A stretch of 64,000 nt of DNA from an uncultured Roseburia sp. (lineage in GTDB: Bacteria; Bacillota; Clostridia; Lachnospirales; Lachnospiraceae), in NCBI GenBank assembly GCA_934309475.1, contig CAKRDK010000002.1:1-64000 (forward strand), written 5' to 3'. Positions 44,752-53,916 of this stretch are shown here, piece after piece. Position numbers and translations under genes: made by a program. The first letter of the stretch is position 1, and every line of letters begins with the position of its first letter. The notes under the pieces are model-generated. The model was not told the origin of the DNA and did not search any database. It worked only from the letters and a program-made list of their open reading frames with translations.

Positions 44752-47700
44752 TTATCTTGCTTTTCTTCTTCCGGCATAACCTAATACCAAAGTTCCCGCA
44801 AAGAAAAGTATTATCATTCCTGCAAGTGGTGTCTCATCTCCTGTTTTTACGGCTGCAGGTGCCATATCTTCTGCACTAAAGATAATGACATAATCCGATG
44901 CATGTGTGAAGTCTAAGGTCAGATTTCCGTTTACATCAATCAGAGCAGAATCCACAAACTCAAGTCTGCCTTCACTGTTATAGTAGTAAAGATTTCCGTA
45001 CATACCGTTTCTTGCTGCTCCTACATTGAGTGTCAGTGCAGCCTCAAAACCAAAGCTGCCGGAGAACGCATCGAGAGAAAGTGTCATATACTCGTTGCTT
45101 CCCGCCAAAGCGGCAAGTGTCTCTGCCGGAATAGCCGTTGTTCCGTTCATTGTAACATGAAGGTCAACGTTTTGTGCTATTGTGATTGTGCCTGCGTGGA
45201 TGGTCCAGGTATAGCCATCCATCTGTAACACATAATCTGTTCCACTTGCCAATGCTGCTGCAAGTGCTGCTGCCGATACAACGGTACTCTCTGTTGTTGT
45301 GGTGGTCGTTGTTGCATCTGTTGTTGTAGTTGTATTTGTTACAGTACCGGAAATATCCGAACTGTCTGTGTCATCCGTGCTGTCCGCATCGTTACCGCTG
45401 TCAGAGTTACTGCTGTCGTCAGCGTCATCTCCACTATCGGCATCATCGTTATTGGAGTCATCGCTGTTAGAGTCATCACTGTTGTCGGCATCGTCATTAT
45501 TGGAGTTGTCGCTGTTGTCGGAGTCGTTTCCATTATCGGAATCATCACCATTGCCGGAGTCATTTCCGCTGTCGGAATCGTCCCCATTGTCAGAATCATT
45601 TCCACTGTCGGAATCGTCCCCATTGTCGGAATCATCGCCGTCGTTGATGGCATAGGAATCATAATTTTCCATCTTCACGCCATCAATGGTCAGTTCAATA
45701 TTGCTTGCACTGATTTCGATGGTTCTGGCTGCAAAAAATCCGACATAAATGTAATCTCCATCTACAGATGTCAATGCAAAATCATACCCGGAAATAACAG
45801 AATCGTTGTCACCATATTTTGCCAGATAGCCGTCTGTTGTGCTTGCAATTTCCAAAGAAACGGTCTCACCTGCCTGCGGTGCAGCTTCTAAGGAACCGCC
45901 ACAGTAAGTAAGGCTTCCGCTCTTTCTTGCGTATGTGTTATAACCTAATAAGTTCGTAGATTGGAATACCGTTCCTGCTACAACATAATCTCCCATCGTA
46001 GTTGAAACATATTCATCGACATACATATCGTCACGCACCATCAGACCAAAACCTGCCTGTTTGGTCGGAGAACCTGCAGAGTTATAACTTTTTACTGTAA
46101 CATCAGCCTTTAAATCAAAGCTGCTTCCCACCGGAATTCTCGTGTAATACATCGCAAGTCCGTCGGAGGAACCGGCAATTTTTCCGGTGTTTTTGGTAAT
46201 TCCGGCATTGATATCCATGTTGCCGTCCTCATCTGCTCCAAGTGCAAACAGTTCCTGATTTGTGGTATTGCCGGAGCCGACATCCCCAAATACAGAACCA
46301 TACCATACATTTCCATTTGCATCTGTAAATGCTTCCCATGTCTCACTGGTAGAAGTCGGCTGGTCATAAGTCGGTTCTACATAATCTGCATTGATGGATT
46401 TTTCAAACCAGGTGCTCACTTCTTCCATCGGATCTGTGATGCCTGCTTTTACATATGCTGCAAGAGAAGAACCGTTTTCTGTCAAATCTGTTGCAATGAG
46501 ATAAGCATTTTCAGCCGCACCAAAGAGATTGGTATGTGTGTTGTCAACGCTTGTCTCTTTTTTACCTGTCCATGCATGCATGTATTTTGAATCATTGGTT
46601 GTGTCCGAATCGCTGTCAACCTTCGTGTTTAACGCAATTGTCTGTGCGGTCAGATCACATACCGGGATATCTAAATCCTCGCCGAGGTCACGCACTGCCT
46701 GTGCATAATCACCAAACTCTGTGATATGTCCGCTCTCTCCGGTGTAATCACTCGTTGCACTTCTTCTTGCAATCGGTGTTACCAGAATCACTTCCACACC
46801 TTTTTCCTGTGCCACCTTGATGTAATTGGTGTATAAGCTGTTTGCGAAACTTCCCTCTGTCTGGTAATCTCCGTCACCACTTGTAAAAGTCGTATCTCCT
46901 GTTTTCTCATCATTGTGTCCAAAACCGATGATAAGATAATCGCCCTCTTCCATGCCGTCAAGCAGGGTCTGGTAATTTGCATTGGATAAAAAGCTCTTAG
47001 AACTTGTACCGGATACTGCAAGATTCTCAACTGTTACATGAGAATTTAAAAATGTGGAAAGCTGTGTTCCCCAGCCATAACGCGGCATGTAGTATTTATC
47101 GCTGAATGCGGAAACTGTGCTGTCGCCCACTACCCACAATGTAGTGTCTGCCTGGCTGTCTGAAAGATTTGCACCCGCATTTCCCGGCGCTGCTACCGTC
47201 AAAACCAAAAGTCCGTTCATTTCAATACTTCCATCCTCATTTCGAACCGGTGCCACAGAAGTATCAAGATTTTCAAACATATCGCTTGTAATCTCCGTTC
47301 CTGCTGCGTTCACAGAAGTCTTTGAGGTTGTGTTCCAGAAATAGTTTGTGTTTGATGTTGTGATAACATCGGTCTGGCTGTAAAGAGAAATCTTCTCCCC
47401 GATGCCAAGCATATTATCATTGATTGCCGTACGGAAAGAAAGAATTCCGTCAGCTTCAAAATCTGTTGTAATCTTAGAGTTTGAATACAATGCTACGTTG
47501 TAGTTACCATTGTTGTAGCTTGTGCTGCTGTAAACCTTGATATCAGGACAGCTGTTTGAGTCGATTCCTTTTGCCTTGTTTTCATAGGAAACACTATTTT
47601 TCAAAATATGGTTTCCTGACAATGCAGAACCACCCATCTTAAATCCATTACCATTTCCGGCATTGATTACAGTTCCATTCATCTGAATGTCTGCCCCGTT

Positions 47701-49926
47701 AATGACCGGTGTTCCGTAATTGCTTCCGTCAAAACTGCAGCTTGAAGAAGGCATTTTCGTGTCGGCTAAACCGAGGTTTGCTGTAATGTAATCATCCACC
47801 AGTTCATCGTCTGTACCATCGTCGACAATCAAAAATCCATTCCGGTACGCAACACAGTTTTTGATGGTAACGGCTCCGATGCATCCGGTTGCTGTCTTTG
47901 CAAAGAAATCCCATCCGTCATCTGCATTGTAAGCTGCGATACATCCGTCAAATACGTTTCCCTCACCACAGGTTAATTTTGCGGCAAATCCATCTGCATC
48001 TTCCATCGCTGCATCTGCGTTGTTCATAGAAGTACAGTTTAAAACGGTGTTATTAGAAGGCCAGTCTGCAATTGTTTCTGCACTGCTTCCGCTAATCTGA
48101 AGTCCTGAGTTACCGTTATTGTAAAAATTCATCTGCTCTAAGATATCGTAATGTCCGGATAACTGACATCCCTTGCTGCCGGATTTACTTCCGGTTACAT
48201 TGATGCGTTCAAAATGCCAGTAATCACCCCAGATTTCTAATCCTTCTCCGGTCTGATTAAAGTCAAATACCGCATACTCGCTGCTGTCCGGGTCTGTCTC
48301 AACCGTGATGTAGGCATCTTCTTTTCCGTCTCTTCCACGCTCAATTTTTAACTTGGAATTGAATGTATAAGTCTCTGCCTTTAAAATGATAGTCTGTCCT
48401 GCTTTTGCATAGGAAAGTGCTGTCTCTAAATCAACTGCATCTGTAAATGATGTTCCCTGATTCGATGCGCTTCCGTCTGCCGTTACATAAATCGTGTCAT
48501 TTGAAAAACTGCGGTATGAAACTTCTTTTCGAATTGTCTGTGTCTCATAGCTGCTCAGGAAGGTATAATCATTGATTTTATAATCCGCATCCGGTGTAAA
48601 TTCTACTGCAAATGTCGTATCTTCTGTCATGTCACAGGTAAGGGTGTATTTTTCATCTGCTGTGATATTCTGACCGGTCACAAGAACAGCTCCCGTTGTC
48701 TCATTGGTGACCGTTGCCACACCATCTGCATTTGCGGTAAACACTAAGGTATAGGTTCCGTCTGTTGCCGTTGCAGGACTTGTAATCTGATAATCGGTTG
48801 CCACATATTCGGAAGGTCTTGCTTCCCATGGGTCATCCGTCGCTGCATCCGAAGTACGGAAAATAATATTGTCAAACGTTGCGTTACATCCTCTTGCAAC
48901 TGCAAATCCGACGTACTCATAATCCTTGTCAATTACCTCAAGCGGGTCGTCCCCTTCTGCCTCTTTATACTTTGTATAAGAATTAACCTCGGTCAGAGTT
49001 CCGTCATCTGCTTTCGTGTAGTAGGTCATAATGTAAGCAGAATTGGTCTCCTCTAAACTGATAGTATAAGTGCTTCCTTTTGTAATCAGGTTCTTGTCAA
49101 AACCGCCTGCTGACAGTGAAAAACTTCCTGCTGTCGGAGCATTTGTCGTATCTGTAAGTCCGTCAAAACAACGATATCCGACAATATCTTTTAAGTTCTC
49201 ATAGAGAACTCCATCTTCGTCGGTGTAGCTTAACTTTGTTCCGATGGTGGCACAACTGTTGGTATAGTAAGCAGATTCTGCCACTCCGTTTTCCCCTACG
49301 CTGTCGCGCGCTAATAGTGCAAATCCTTCCTGTCCATCCGGTGTCGGATTAATATAATCCACCGTGACATCTGCCTGTAAATAGAAATTCTCGGTTCCTG
49401 CTGCAATCTTGGTATAGTAGTAGGAAATTCCGTCATAACCGTCTGTTGCAACGAATTTTCCACCTTTTTTATTGATGCTTCCATCCGCATTGTAAGTGCA
49501 GGAGGTCAGGCTTACCTGCGCATCATTTGCGGTCGTCAAATCGGTTCCCGCTGCAATGCCGGTTCCATCCACTAATGTGTTTGCAACCGCGGATGTACTT
49601 GTTCCAAAATAAGCGAACTGCCAGTCCCCGTCATCAGAAAGTGTCTCGACTTCTTCTGTTGTCCCGCTATCCTCCACACTTTCTGTCTCTGTGCTGCCGC
49701 TTTCTGTCTCTGTACTATTGCCTTCTGATGTAAGCGCTTTCATTTCAGACGATAAAAAATCACCCTCTGTACTTTCTGTCGCACTCTGCGCATCTGATTC
49801 TTCTATCTCTGCGCTTTCTGCGGTCTCTGCTGCATTTACCAGCAATGTACCATTTCCCGTAACCGTCGTGGCTACCGTTACAAATGTCATTGCCTTTGCA
49901 ACAAATCCCTTCCACTTTCTTCTCAT
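44752..49926 (-). CDS. Giant wall-anchored multidomain pectinase: PL9 lyase + CE12 acetylesterase
   Basis: 1724 residues. Signal peptide about 1-33; Glu/Ser/Thr-rich spacer to about 100; a LamG-like beta-sandwich module (about 100-373); a small sandwich (about 380-470); a PL9 pectate lyase beta-helix (about 475-905, with DADGFAAKLTCGEGN and AYNADDGWDF carrying the Lys and Ca-binding Asp residues); a CE12 rhamnogalacturonan acetylesterase (about 920-1162, LWVVGDSTVS, GFGHND, DNTHTN); a second sandwich related to the first (about 1198-1421); an Asp/Asn/Ser-rich linker (about 1425-1525); an unnamed beta domain (about 1545-1682); and a C-terminal VKTGD motif, membrane segment and RRKAR tail for sortase anchoring. 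One surface protein would deacetylate and cut pectin. No other pectin genes are nearby. Confidence 0.88.
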   Translation of the reverse strand: MRRKWKGFVAKAMTFVTVATTVTGNGTLLVNAAETAESAEIEESDAQSATESTEGDFLSSEMKALTSEGNSTETESGSTETESVEDSGTTEEVETLSDDGDWQFAYFGTSTSAVANTLVDGTGIAAGTDLTTANDAQVSLTSCTYNADGSINKKGGKFVATDGYDGISYYYTKIAAGTENFYLQADVTVDYINPTPDGQEGFALLARDSVGENGVAESAYYTNSCATIGTKLSYTDEDGVLYENLKDIVGYRCFDGLTDTTNAPTAGSFSLSAGGFDKNLITKGSTYTISLEETNSAYIMTYYTKADDGTLTEVNSYTKYKEAEGDDPLEVIDKDYEYVGFAVARGCNATFDNIIFRTSDAATDDPWEARPSEYVATDYQITSPATATDGTYTLVFTANADGVATVTNETTGAVLVTGQNITADEKYTLTCDMTEDTTFAVEFTPDADYKINDYTFLSSYETQTIRKEVSYRSFSNDTIYVTADGSASNQGTSFTDAVDLETALSYAKAGQTIILKAETYTFNSKLKIERGRDGKEDAYITVETDPDSSEYAVFDFNQTGEGLEIWGDYWHFERINVTGSKSGSKGCQLSGHYDILEQMNFYNNGNSGLQISGSSAETIADWPSNNTVLNCTSMNNADAAMEDADGFAAKLTCGEGNVFDGCIAAYNADDGWDFFAKTATGCIGAVTIKNCVAYRNGFLIVDDGTDDELVDDYITANLGLADTKMPSSSCSFDGSNYGTPVINGADIQMNGTVINAGNGNGFKMGGSALSGNHILKNSVSYENKAKGIDSNSCPDIKVYSSTSYNNGNYNVALYSNSKITTDFEADGILSFRTAINDNMLGIGEKISLYSQTDVITTSNTNYFWNTTSKTSVNAAGTEITSDMFENLDTSVAPVRNEDGSIEMNGLLVLTVAAPGNAGANLSDSQADTTLWVVGDSTVSAFSDKYYMPRYGWGTQLSTFLNSHVTVENLAVSGTSSKSFLSNANYQTLLDGMEEGDYLIIGFGHNDEKTGDTTFTSGDGDYQTEGSFANSLYTNYIKVAQEKGVEVILVTPIARRSATSDYTGESGHITEFGDYAQAVRDLGEDLDIPVCDLTAQTIALNTKVDSDSDTTNDSKYMHAWTGKKETSVDNTHTNLFGAAENAYLIATDLTENGSSLAAYVKAGITDPMEEVSTWFEKSINADYVEPTYDQPTSTSETWEAFTDANGNVWYGSVFGDVGSGNTTNQELFALGADEDGNMDINAGITKNTGKIAGSSDGLAMYYTRIPVGSSFDLKADVTVKSYNSAGSPTKQAGFGLMVRDDMYVDEYVSTTMGDYVVAGTVFQSTNLLGYNTYARKSGSLTYCGGSLEAAPQAGETVSLEIASTTDGYLAKYGDNDSVISGYDFALTSVDGDYIYVGFFAARTIEISASNIELTIDGVKMENYDSYAINDGDDSDNGDDSDSGNDSDNGDDSDSGNDSGNGDDSDNGNDSDNSDNSNNDDADNSDDSNSDDSNNDDADSGDDADDSSNSDSGNDADSTDDTDSSDISGTVTNTTTTTDATTTTTTTESTVVSAAALAAALASGTDYVLQMDGYTWTIHAGTITIAQNVDLHVTMNGTTAIPAETLAALAGSNEYMTLSLDAFSGSFGFEAALTLNVGAARNGMYGNLYYYNSEGRLEFVDSALIDVNGNLTLDFTHASDYVIIFSAEDMAPAAVKTGDETPLAGMIILFFAGTLVLGYAGRRKAR
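45350..45655 (-). repeat. Low-complexity repeat coding the Asp/Asn/Ser linker
   Basis: Imperfect tandem short units (variants of GACGATTCCGACAATGGA on the minus strand) encode D-D-S-D-N-G and D-D-S-N-N-D type repeats. Length is likely to vary by slippage between strains. The linker is acidic, flexible and would hold the enzyme modules away from the wall. Confidence 0.8.
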
Positions 49927-50177
49927 ATTGAAACCCCTTTCTTCCTATATTGTTGATTTCTAACAAACACATTTATTCTATTATAGATTTTTCTCAAAAA
50001 CAATGTACATTATTGCATAATTTTTCTTTTCTATTTTGTGCACTTTATCATGTTTTTTCGCTTTTTAGAACTTAAGTACTAGTAATTTTGTTTTTTGTCA
50101 ATGCAAGAAATATGGGATTTTTATGAAATAGCTTACATTTAGAACGGCATATGCCGACTGTGTTATTTTCAATATAA
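49927..50177 (-). promoter_or_regulatory. Promoter and leader region of the pectinase gene
   Basis: AT-rich. A minus-strand TATAAT (complement of 49980-49985) lies about 54 bases before the ATG; the matching -35 is weak (TACATT, 16-base spacing), which suggests a regulated promoter. No ORF seen. Repeat copy A3 lies further upstream. Confidence 0.45.
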
Positions 50178-50488
50178 AATAAGGATGCCGGGCGGCAGCT
50201 CATAATTAGTTGCCGGCAAGGGGCACATAGGCGAGACTCTTTTGTGACTTTGGAGGAACATTAGAAAATCTTAGTATGCCTCCATGTACCCAGTGATATT
50301 CTGCCACGGATGGCAGAACAAGGCTTCACGAGCCATGGACGGCTCGTTGAACGCCGTTCACGTCACCCTGACCTAATCTTCATTAGGCATACTTAGATTT
50401 TTCTTATGTTCGTCCATCGGAACAAAATAGACTCGACTATGTGTCATTTGCCAACAAGAAACTACAAGCTGCCGCCTGACACCCTATT
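50178..50488 (+). repeat. Structured repeat A, copy 3
   Basis: About 311 bp. Outer pairing GGCGGCAGCT/AGCTGCCGCC, then GGGGCACATAGGCGAG/CTCGACTATGTGTC and AGTATGCCT/AGGCATACT. The core hairpins TTCTGCC...GGCAGAA and ACGAGCC...GGCTCGT are kept. Where copies 1 and 2 have ACAAAG paired with CTTTGT, this copy has ACATAG paired with CTATGT: a compensatory change. It begins about 20 bases after the anti-sigma gene on the minus strand and may end that transcript. Confidence 0.9.
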
Positions 50489-50510
50489 CTATCTTGCAAA
50501 TACACCGGCT

Positions 50511-51272
50511 CTATTCCTCTTCTAAAAACGATTTCACCGCCGTCTCAAATTCCTCCTCCGTGATATTTTCTGCTTCAAATTCCATATATTTCCCCGATGC
50601 CTGGCATTGTGCGAGGTAATGGTCTTCCCTGTCAATCTGCAGCACCACAACCTCTTCGCCGTTCCACTCTGTCTTTTGATACTGCTCTTCTGCTAAGAGG
50701 TTTCCATACTGCGACACAACCTCTTTTGCGATTGTAATGTGGAGGCTTTCCGTCCCATCTGTATTTCCATAAGAATATATCACAGTACCGCCGTCCTCAA
50801 GCTGTGACAGAAGCAAAAAATCTTCCGGGAGCTGAATCTTTTGCAATTCGTCTGTATCGGATTTTACCATTGCATTTTTTTCGTTGTCCGACACATAGGA
50901 AGTGTCCGCCGCTTCCTGCTCTTTTGTCACTTCCGTTTCTGCTGCCGCTAATTTCTGTACCTCTTCCGCCTTCACCTGATTCAGATAGAACGTCTCTTCC
51001 GCCGAAGTATCCTCTTCTGTGCATGCATCTGCGCTCTCTAACATTGCATACTCCAGCGCACTTTCCCCGCTCGTCTCATTTTGTCCGGCGCTCTTTTGTA
51101 TAAACGTTTTCCCGATTACAAGAATCGCGGCACACGCTGCAAGCGAGGCTCCGATACGAAGCGCATATTTTTTATTGTCCTTTTTCTTAAGGGGCATCTC
51201 CTCTGCCTCCTGCACATATTGGGGATCTATTTTTCCCATTGCATCCATGAAATCATCAGCCTTCAATTTCAA
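50511..51272 (-). CDS. Probable anti-sigma factor with DUF4367-like C-terminus
   Basis: 253 residues. The first about 32 residues (MKLKADDFMDAMGKIDPQYVQEAEEM) resemble the short sigma-interacting segment of Firmicutes anti-sigma proteins. A single membrane segment at about 37-58 leads to an acidic, Glu/Ala-rich extracellular region (60-140) and a small globular C-terminus (about 143-253, EDFLLLSQLEDGGTVIYSYGN...) similar to DUF4367. It overlaps the sigma gene by 17 bases, the usual arrangement for an ECF sigma and its membrane anti-sigma. The signal sensed outside is unknown. Confidence 0.75.
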   Translation of the reverse strand: MKLKADDFMDAMGKIDPQYVQEAEEMPLKKKDNKKYALRIGASLAACAAILVIGKTFIQKSAGQNETSGESALEYAMLESADACTEEDTSAEETFYLNQVKAEEVQKLAAAETEVTKEQEAADTSYVSDNEKNAMVKSDTDELQKIQLPEDFLLLSQLEDGGTVIYSYGNTDGTESLHITIAKEVVSQYGNLLAEEQYQKTEWNGEEVVVLQIDREDHYLAQCQASGKYMEFEAENITEEEFETAVKSFLEEE

Positions 51273-51819
51273 ATCCCTCCTGACGCAAAAATGTATGTAG
51301 TTTTTTCCTGGAACGAAACAGGGAAGATTTTACCTTGCTCTCTCCCATGGAAAAACGCTCTGCAATCTCCGCAACCGAATCCAGATACCAGTAACGGCGC
51401 ACAAAGATTATACGGTTTTCTTTTCCGAGCTTTCCGAGAAAACGATTCAGCGCTTCCACAAGTTCCTGTTCTTCTACTTTCTGTTCCGGCCCTTCTGTTA
51501 CAAAACAATCCTGCAATTCTTCAAACACGTAAGAAACCTCCCCCTCTCCACGCCTTTTGGCATGTTTTTTGCGATAACAGTCGAGCGAGAGATTTCTTGT
51601 AATTGCCCCTAAAAATGCACCCAACAGTTTCGGCCGTTCCGTTGGCATGGCATTCCACGCACGAAACCACGTATCGTTGACACACTCTTCCGCATCCTGC
51701 GTGTTGCGCAGTACATTATGTGCTATTTTAAAACAGTAATTCTGATATTTTTTCCCGGTCTCCGTGATTGCCGCCGGGCTACGCTCCCAATACAAGTCCA
51801 CAATCTTCTCGTCTTCCAT
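51256..51819 (-). CDS. ECF-type RNA polymerase sigma factor
   Basis: 187 residues from ATG at 51819 (AGGAGAG about 4 bases upstream; a longer start at 51840 is less likely). Region 2 is QNYCFKIAHNVLRNTQDAEECVNDTWFRAWNAMP (promoter -10 contact), and region 4 is LGKENRIIFVRRYWYLDSVAEIAERFSMGESKVKSSLFRSRKKL (-35 contact). It directs RNA polymerase to a small regulon. It lies between the serpin and anti-sigma genes in one operon. Its own operon is the most likely target. Confidence 0.92.
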   Translation of the reverse strand: MEDEKIVDLYWERSPAAITETGKKYQNYCFKIAHNVLRNTQDAEECVNDTWFRAWNAMPTERPKLLGAFLGAITRNLSLDCYRKKHAKRRGEGEVSYVFEELQDCFVTEGPEQKVEEQELVEALNRFLGKLGKENRIIFVRRYWYLDSVAEIAERFSMGESKVKSSLFRSRKKLHTFLRQEGFEIEG

Positions 51820-51827
51820 CTTCTCTC

Positions 51828-53117
51828 CTATTCTCCACAATACACACCAAAAAACAATGGTATCTCTGTCTCATCTTCCACAATGGCATAGACAAACGGA
51901 CGGTCTAAAATGACTTCTTTGGGCTCCGCCTCCATCGCGGTTTCAAGTGCCACAACTGCAGTCGCTGCCGCTGCCTTTGTTCCCTGTTCGTCTACCTCAA
52001 TATACGTCTTGTGCAGCACATCCCCGATGCAGATTCCATGGTCCCCGGATGCATCCATCCCTGTAAAATCAGCTTCTCCTGCATCAAAAGCCAGCGGCAT
52101 TCCCATCTGGACAAGTGTGTCCTTTAAGCTTGTGCTGTACTCTGCCTTAAATTTTGGAATCACGGTTGTAACCTCTTCCGCCTGCTCGGAATCTAACAAC
52201 TCCGCCCACGCTTCTCCGGTCAGGTTCGAAACATAGTCTTCTACCGTAGTTTCTTCCTTCGGAAGCACTGCCACAAAAGAATAGCCATTCTTATAAGGCT
52301 TTCGCACTCCGACCGCCTGCCCGTCTTCCAGATAATAATTCTCCTGGGAATGCATCATCTCCATATCTTTCCTCTCACCGGATTCTAAAGTAAACATCTC
52401 CTCCCACACGTCTTCACTTTCATACGGCTCACTCCATTTTGCATCAAAAGACACAGCATTAACCAGACACATCAGACTCTGTTGCGGCAGCTCTGTTATA
52501 ATTTTATCAATCTTTTTGTCCGTCTTTTCCTTTACCCACTGGTTGATATCTTTCACCGTTTTTTCGGAAAAATCTGAGGCGTAGATTCCTGCACCATAAT
52601 AATCCGTATTCTGATTCAAAAAGTCCTGACTGACCTCAAAGGCTCCCTCCCTAAACCAGATTGCATTTGCAATATTCGTTGTATCATCGGTATCGTGCAA
52701 CGCATTCCAATTCCTAACGTTGGTGTTTAATTCTTCCCTCGTCTGATTTGCGCCAAGTATTGCCTGCATCTGCTCCGCTGTCTCGCCCCTGGCACCATTT
52801 GCCGTCATCGCGAGTGCCTCCAACACGGATACCGGCGATACCATGACATTCGTATTCTGCTGTTCCTGCTGCATTGTCTCCTGTAACAGCGCCACTGCAA
52901 AATCCGTCGTGTCCTTCCGGAACAGTTCCGACACCCCTGTGTTTGCATCCTCTTCCTCTGTTGTCGTGTCTTTTTCCACACGCTCCGTCTCTTTCACCCG
53001 TTCGGTCAAATCGGTTGAATTCTTCATTTTTTTGCTTCCGCAGCCTGTCATTCCGCCGACTGCAAGCACTCCTGCCATTCCAAGGCAGCACCAGTTTTTC
53101 CACATTTTCTTTCTCAT
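51828..53117 (-). CDS. Lipoprotein serpin (serine protease inhibitor)
   Basis: 429 residues. The lipobox GGMTGC puts the lipidated Cys at 26, followed by a charged tether and a full serpin domain (about 65-429): NVMVSPVSVLEALAMTANGARGET, NAIWFREG, INQWVKEKTDKKI, LVNAVSFDAKW, KTYIEVDEQGTKAAAATA and RPFVYAIVEDE. The hinge (377-386) has small residues at P14-P8, as required for inhibitory serpins that trap proteases; counting from it puts P1 near Thr393 (391-396). Gut bacterial serpins inhibit elastase-like host or bacterial proteases. It is co-directional with the downstream sigma gene and overlaps or abuts it, which suggests regulated expression. Confidence 0.92.
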   Translation of the reverse strand: MRKKMWKNWCCLGMAGVLAVGGMTGCGSKKMKNSTDLTERVKETERVEKDTTTEEEDANTGVSELFRKDTTDFAVALLQETMQQEQQNTNVMVSPVSVLEALAMTANGARGETAEQMQAILGANQTREELNTNVRNWNALHDTDDTTNIANAIWFREGAFEVSQDFLNQNTDYYGAGIYASDFSEKTVKDINQWVKEKTDKKIDKIITELPQQSLMCLVNAVSFDAKWSEPYESEDVWEEMFTLESGERKDMEMMHSQENYYLEDGQAVGVRKPYKNGYSFVAVLPKEETTVEDYVSNLTGEAWAELLDSEQAEEVTTVIPKFKAEYSTSLKDTLVQMGMPLAFDAGEADFTGMDASGDHGICIGDVLHKTYIEVDEQGTKAAAATAVVALETAMEAEPKEVILDRPFVYAIVEDETEIPLFFGVYCGE

Positions 53118-53198
53118 AAAAAAATCCTCCCTGTCCTTTTGAAGATTTATTACCTTTATCGTAACACATCTCTTTTCAAAAAGACAGACGAGGATTTT

Positions 53199-53912
53199 TC
53201 AGTCTGGTTGCATTTTTTTCCTTTTTATTTTTACAATGATGAACACTAAAAGCATGCCCACGCACAGCCACTGGTTCACAGAAACCGCCTGCGTCCTGTG
53301 TGATTCCCGCAAAAAATCCAGCCCGAATTTCAGGATAATGCAAAGCACAACCGTCGATGAAATCAGTGTCTGCTGTTTTAATTTTCCTGTCAGAACGCAT
53401 AACACCAGAAACAACAGTAAAAATGTGATACTCTCGACAAGCTGCACCGGAAAAACCGTCCCGGGTATCTCTTCCAGATTCGTATAGGAAACCCTCCCGA
53501 TTCCATTGTAAGAAATCCCGAAGCAACAGCCTGCGAAAAAACAGCCAAGCTTCGAAACGCTGTACATCAGAGGAAGTGCCATGCTATACACTTCCCAGAA
53601 GTCTTCCCTGTGTTTTCCATATATCTTTTGAAAAACAGCAATGCCCACGCAGATTCCAAACACTCCTCCAAGGCTTGAAAAACCGGCTGTCAGCAGATTC
53701 TGTTTCCCCCCAGACGTAATCACGCTCAACATCTTTGCCCCGTAAAGCATCGCCACCAGATTCAGCATGACAGAATATCCAATGATGTTCTTAGGCACTC
53801 CCTTTTTCCAAAGCCTTACCGCTATAAACAAAAAGCCAAGCAAAAGGGATGCCAGAAAAAACAATGCATACGGTGTCGGCGGTGTTGTGCGGTTTACTGT
53901 TATCTCAAACAT
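53199..53912 (-). CDS. Lgt-like (prolipoprotein diacylglyceryl transferase family) membrane protein
   Basis: 237 residues from ATG at 53912 (MFEITVNRTTPPTPYALFF); the longer frame overlaps the previous gene. It has six to seven hydrophobic segments. SKLGCFFAGCCFGISYNG (about 120-140), FPVQLVES and FGLDFLRESH match the Lgt family, in the Cys-rich variant seen in Clostridia, which differs from the classical GRxGNFxNGE enzyme. Family members attach diacylglycerol to lipoprotein Cys. The next gene, after about 80 bases, encodes a lipoprotein serpin, so it may be a dedicated paralog; activity is not proven. Confidence 0.8.
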   Translation of the reverse strand: MFEITVNRTTPPTPYALFFLASLLLGFLFIAVRLWKKGVPKNIIGYSVMLNLVAMLYGAKMLSVITSGGKQNLLTAGFSSLGGVFGICVGIAVFQKIYGKHREDFWEVYSMALPLMYSVSKLGCFFAGCCFGISYNGIGRVSYTNLEEIPGTVFPVQLVESITFLLLFLVLCVLTGKLKQQTLISSTVVLCIILKFGLDFLRESHRTQAVSVNQWLCVGMLLVFIIVKIKRKKMQPD

Positions 53913-53916
53913 TTTC

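Noticed and set aside
45350-45655. Long ORFs on the opposite strand of the pectinase linker
   Set aside because: They are by-products of low-complexity GAC/TCC repeats; the real frame continues through the whole 1724-residue protein.
51081-51602. 173-residue ORF on the + strand
   Set aside because: It is antisense to the sigma and anti-sigma genes, with no ribosome site and no protein-like features.
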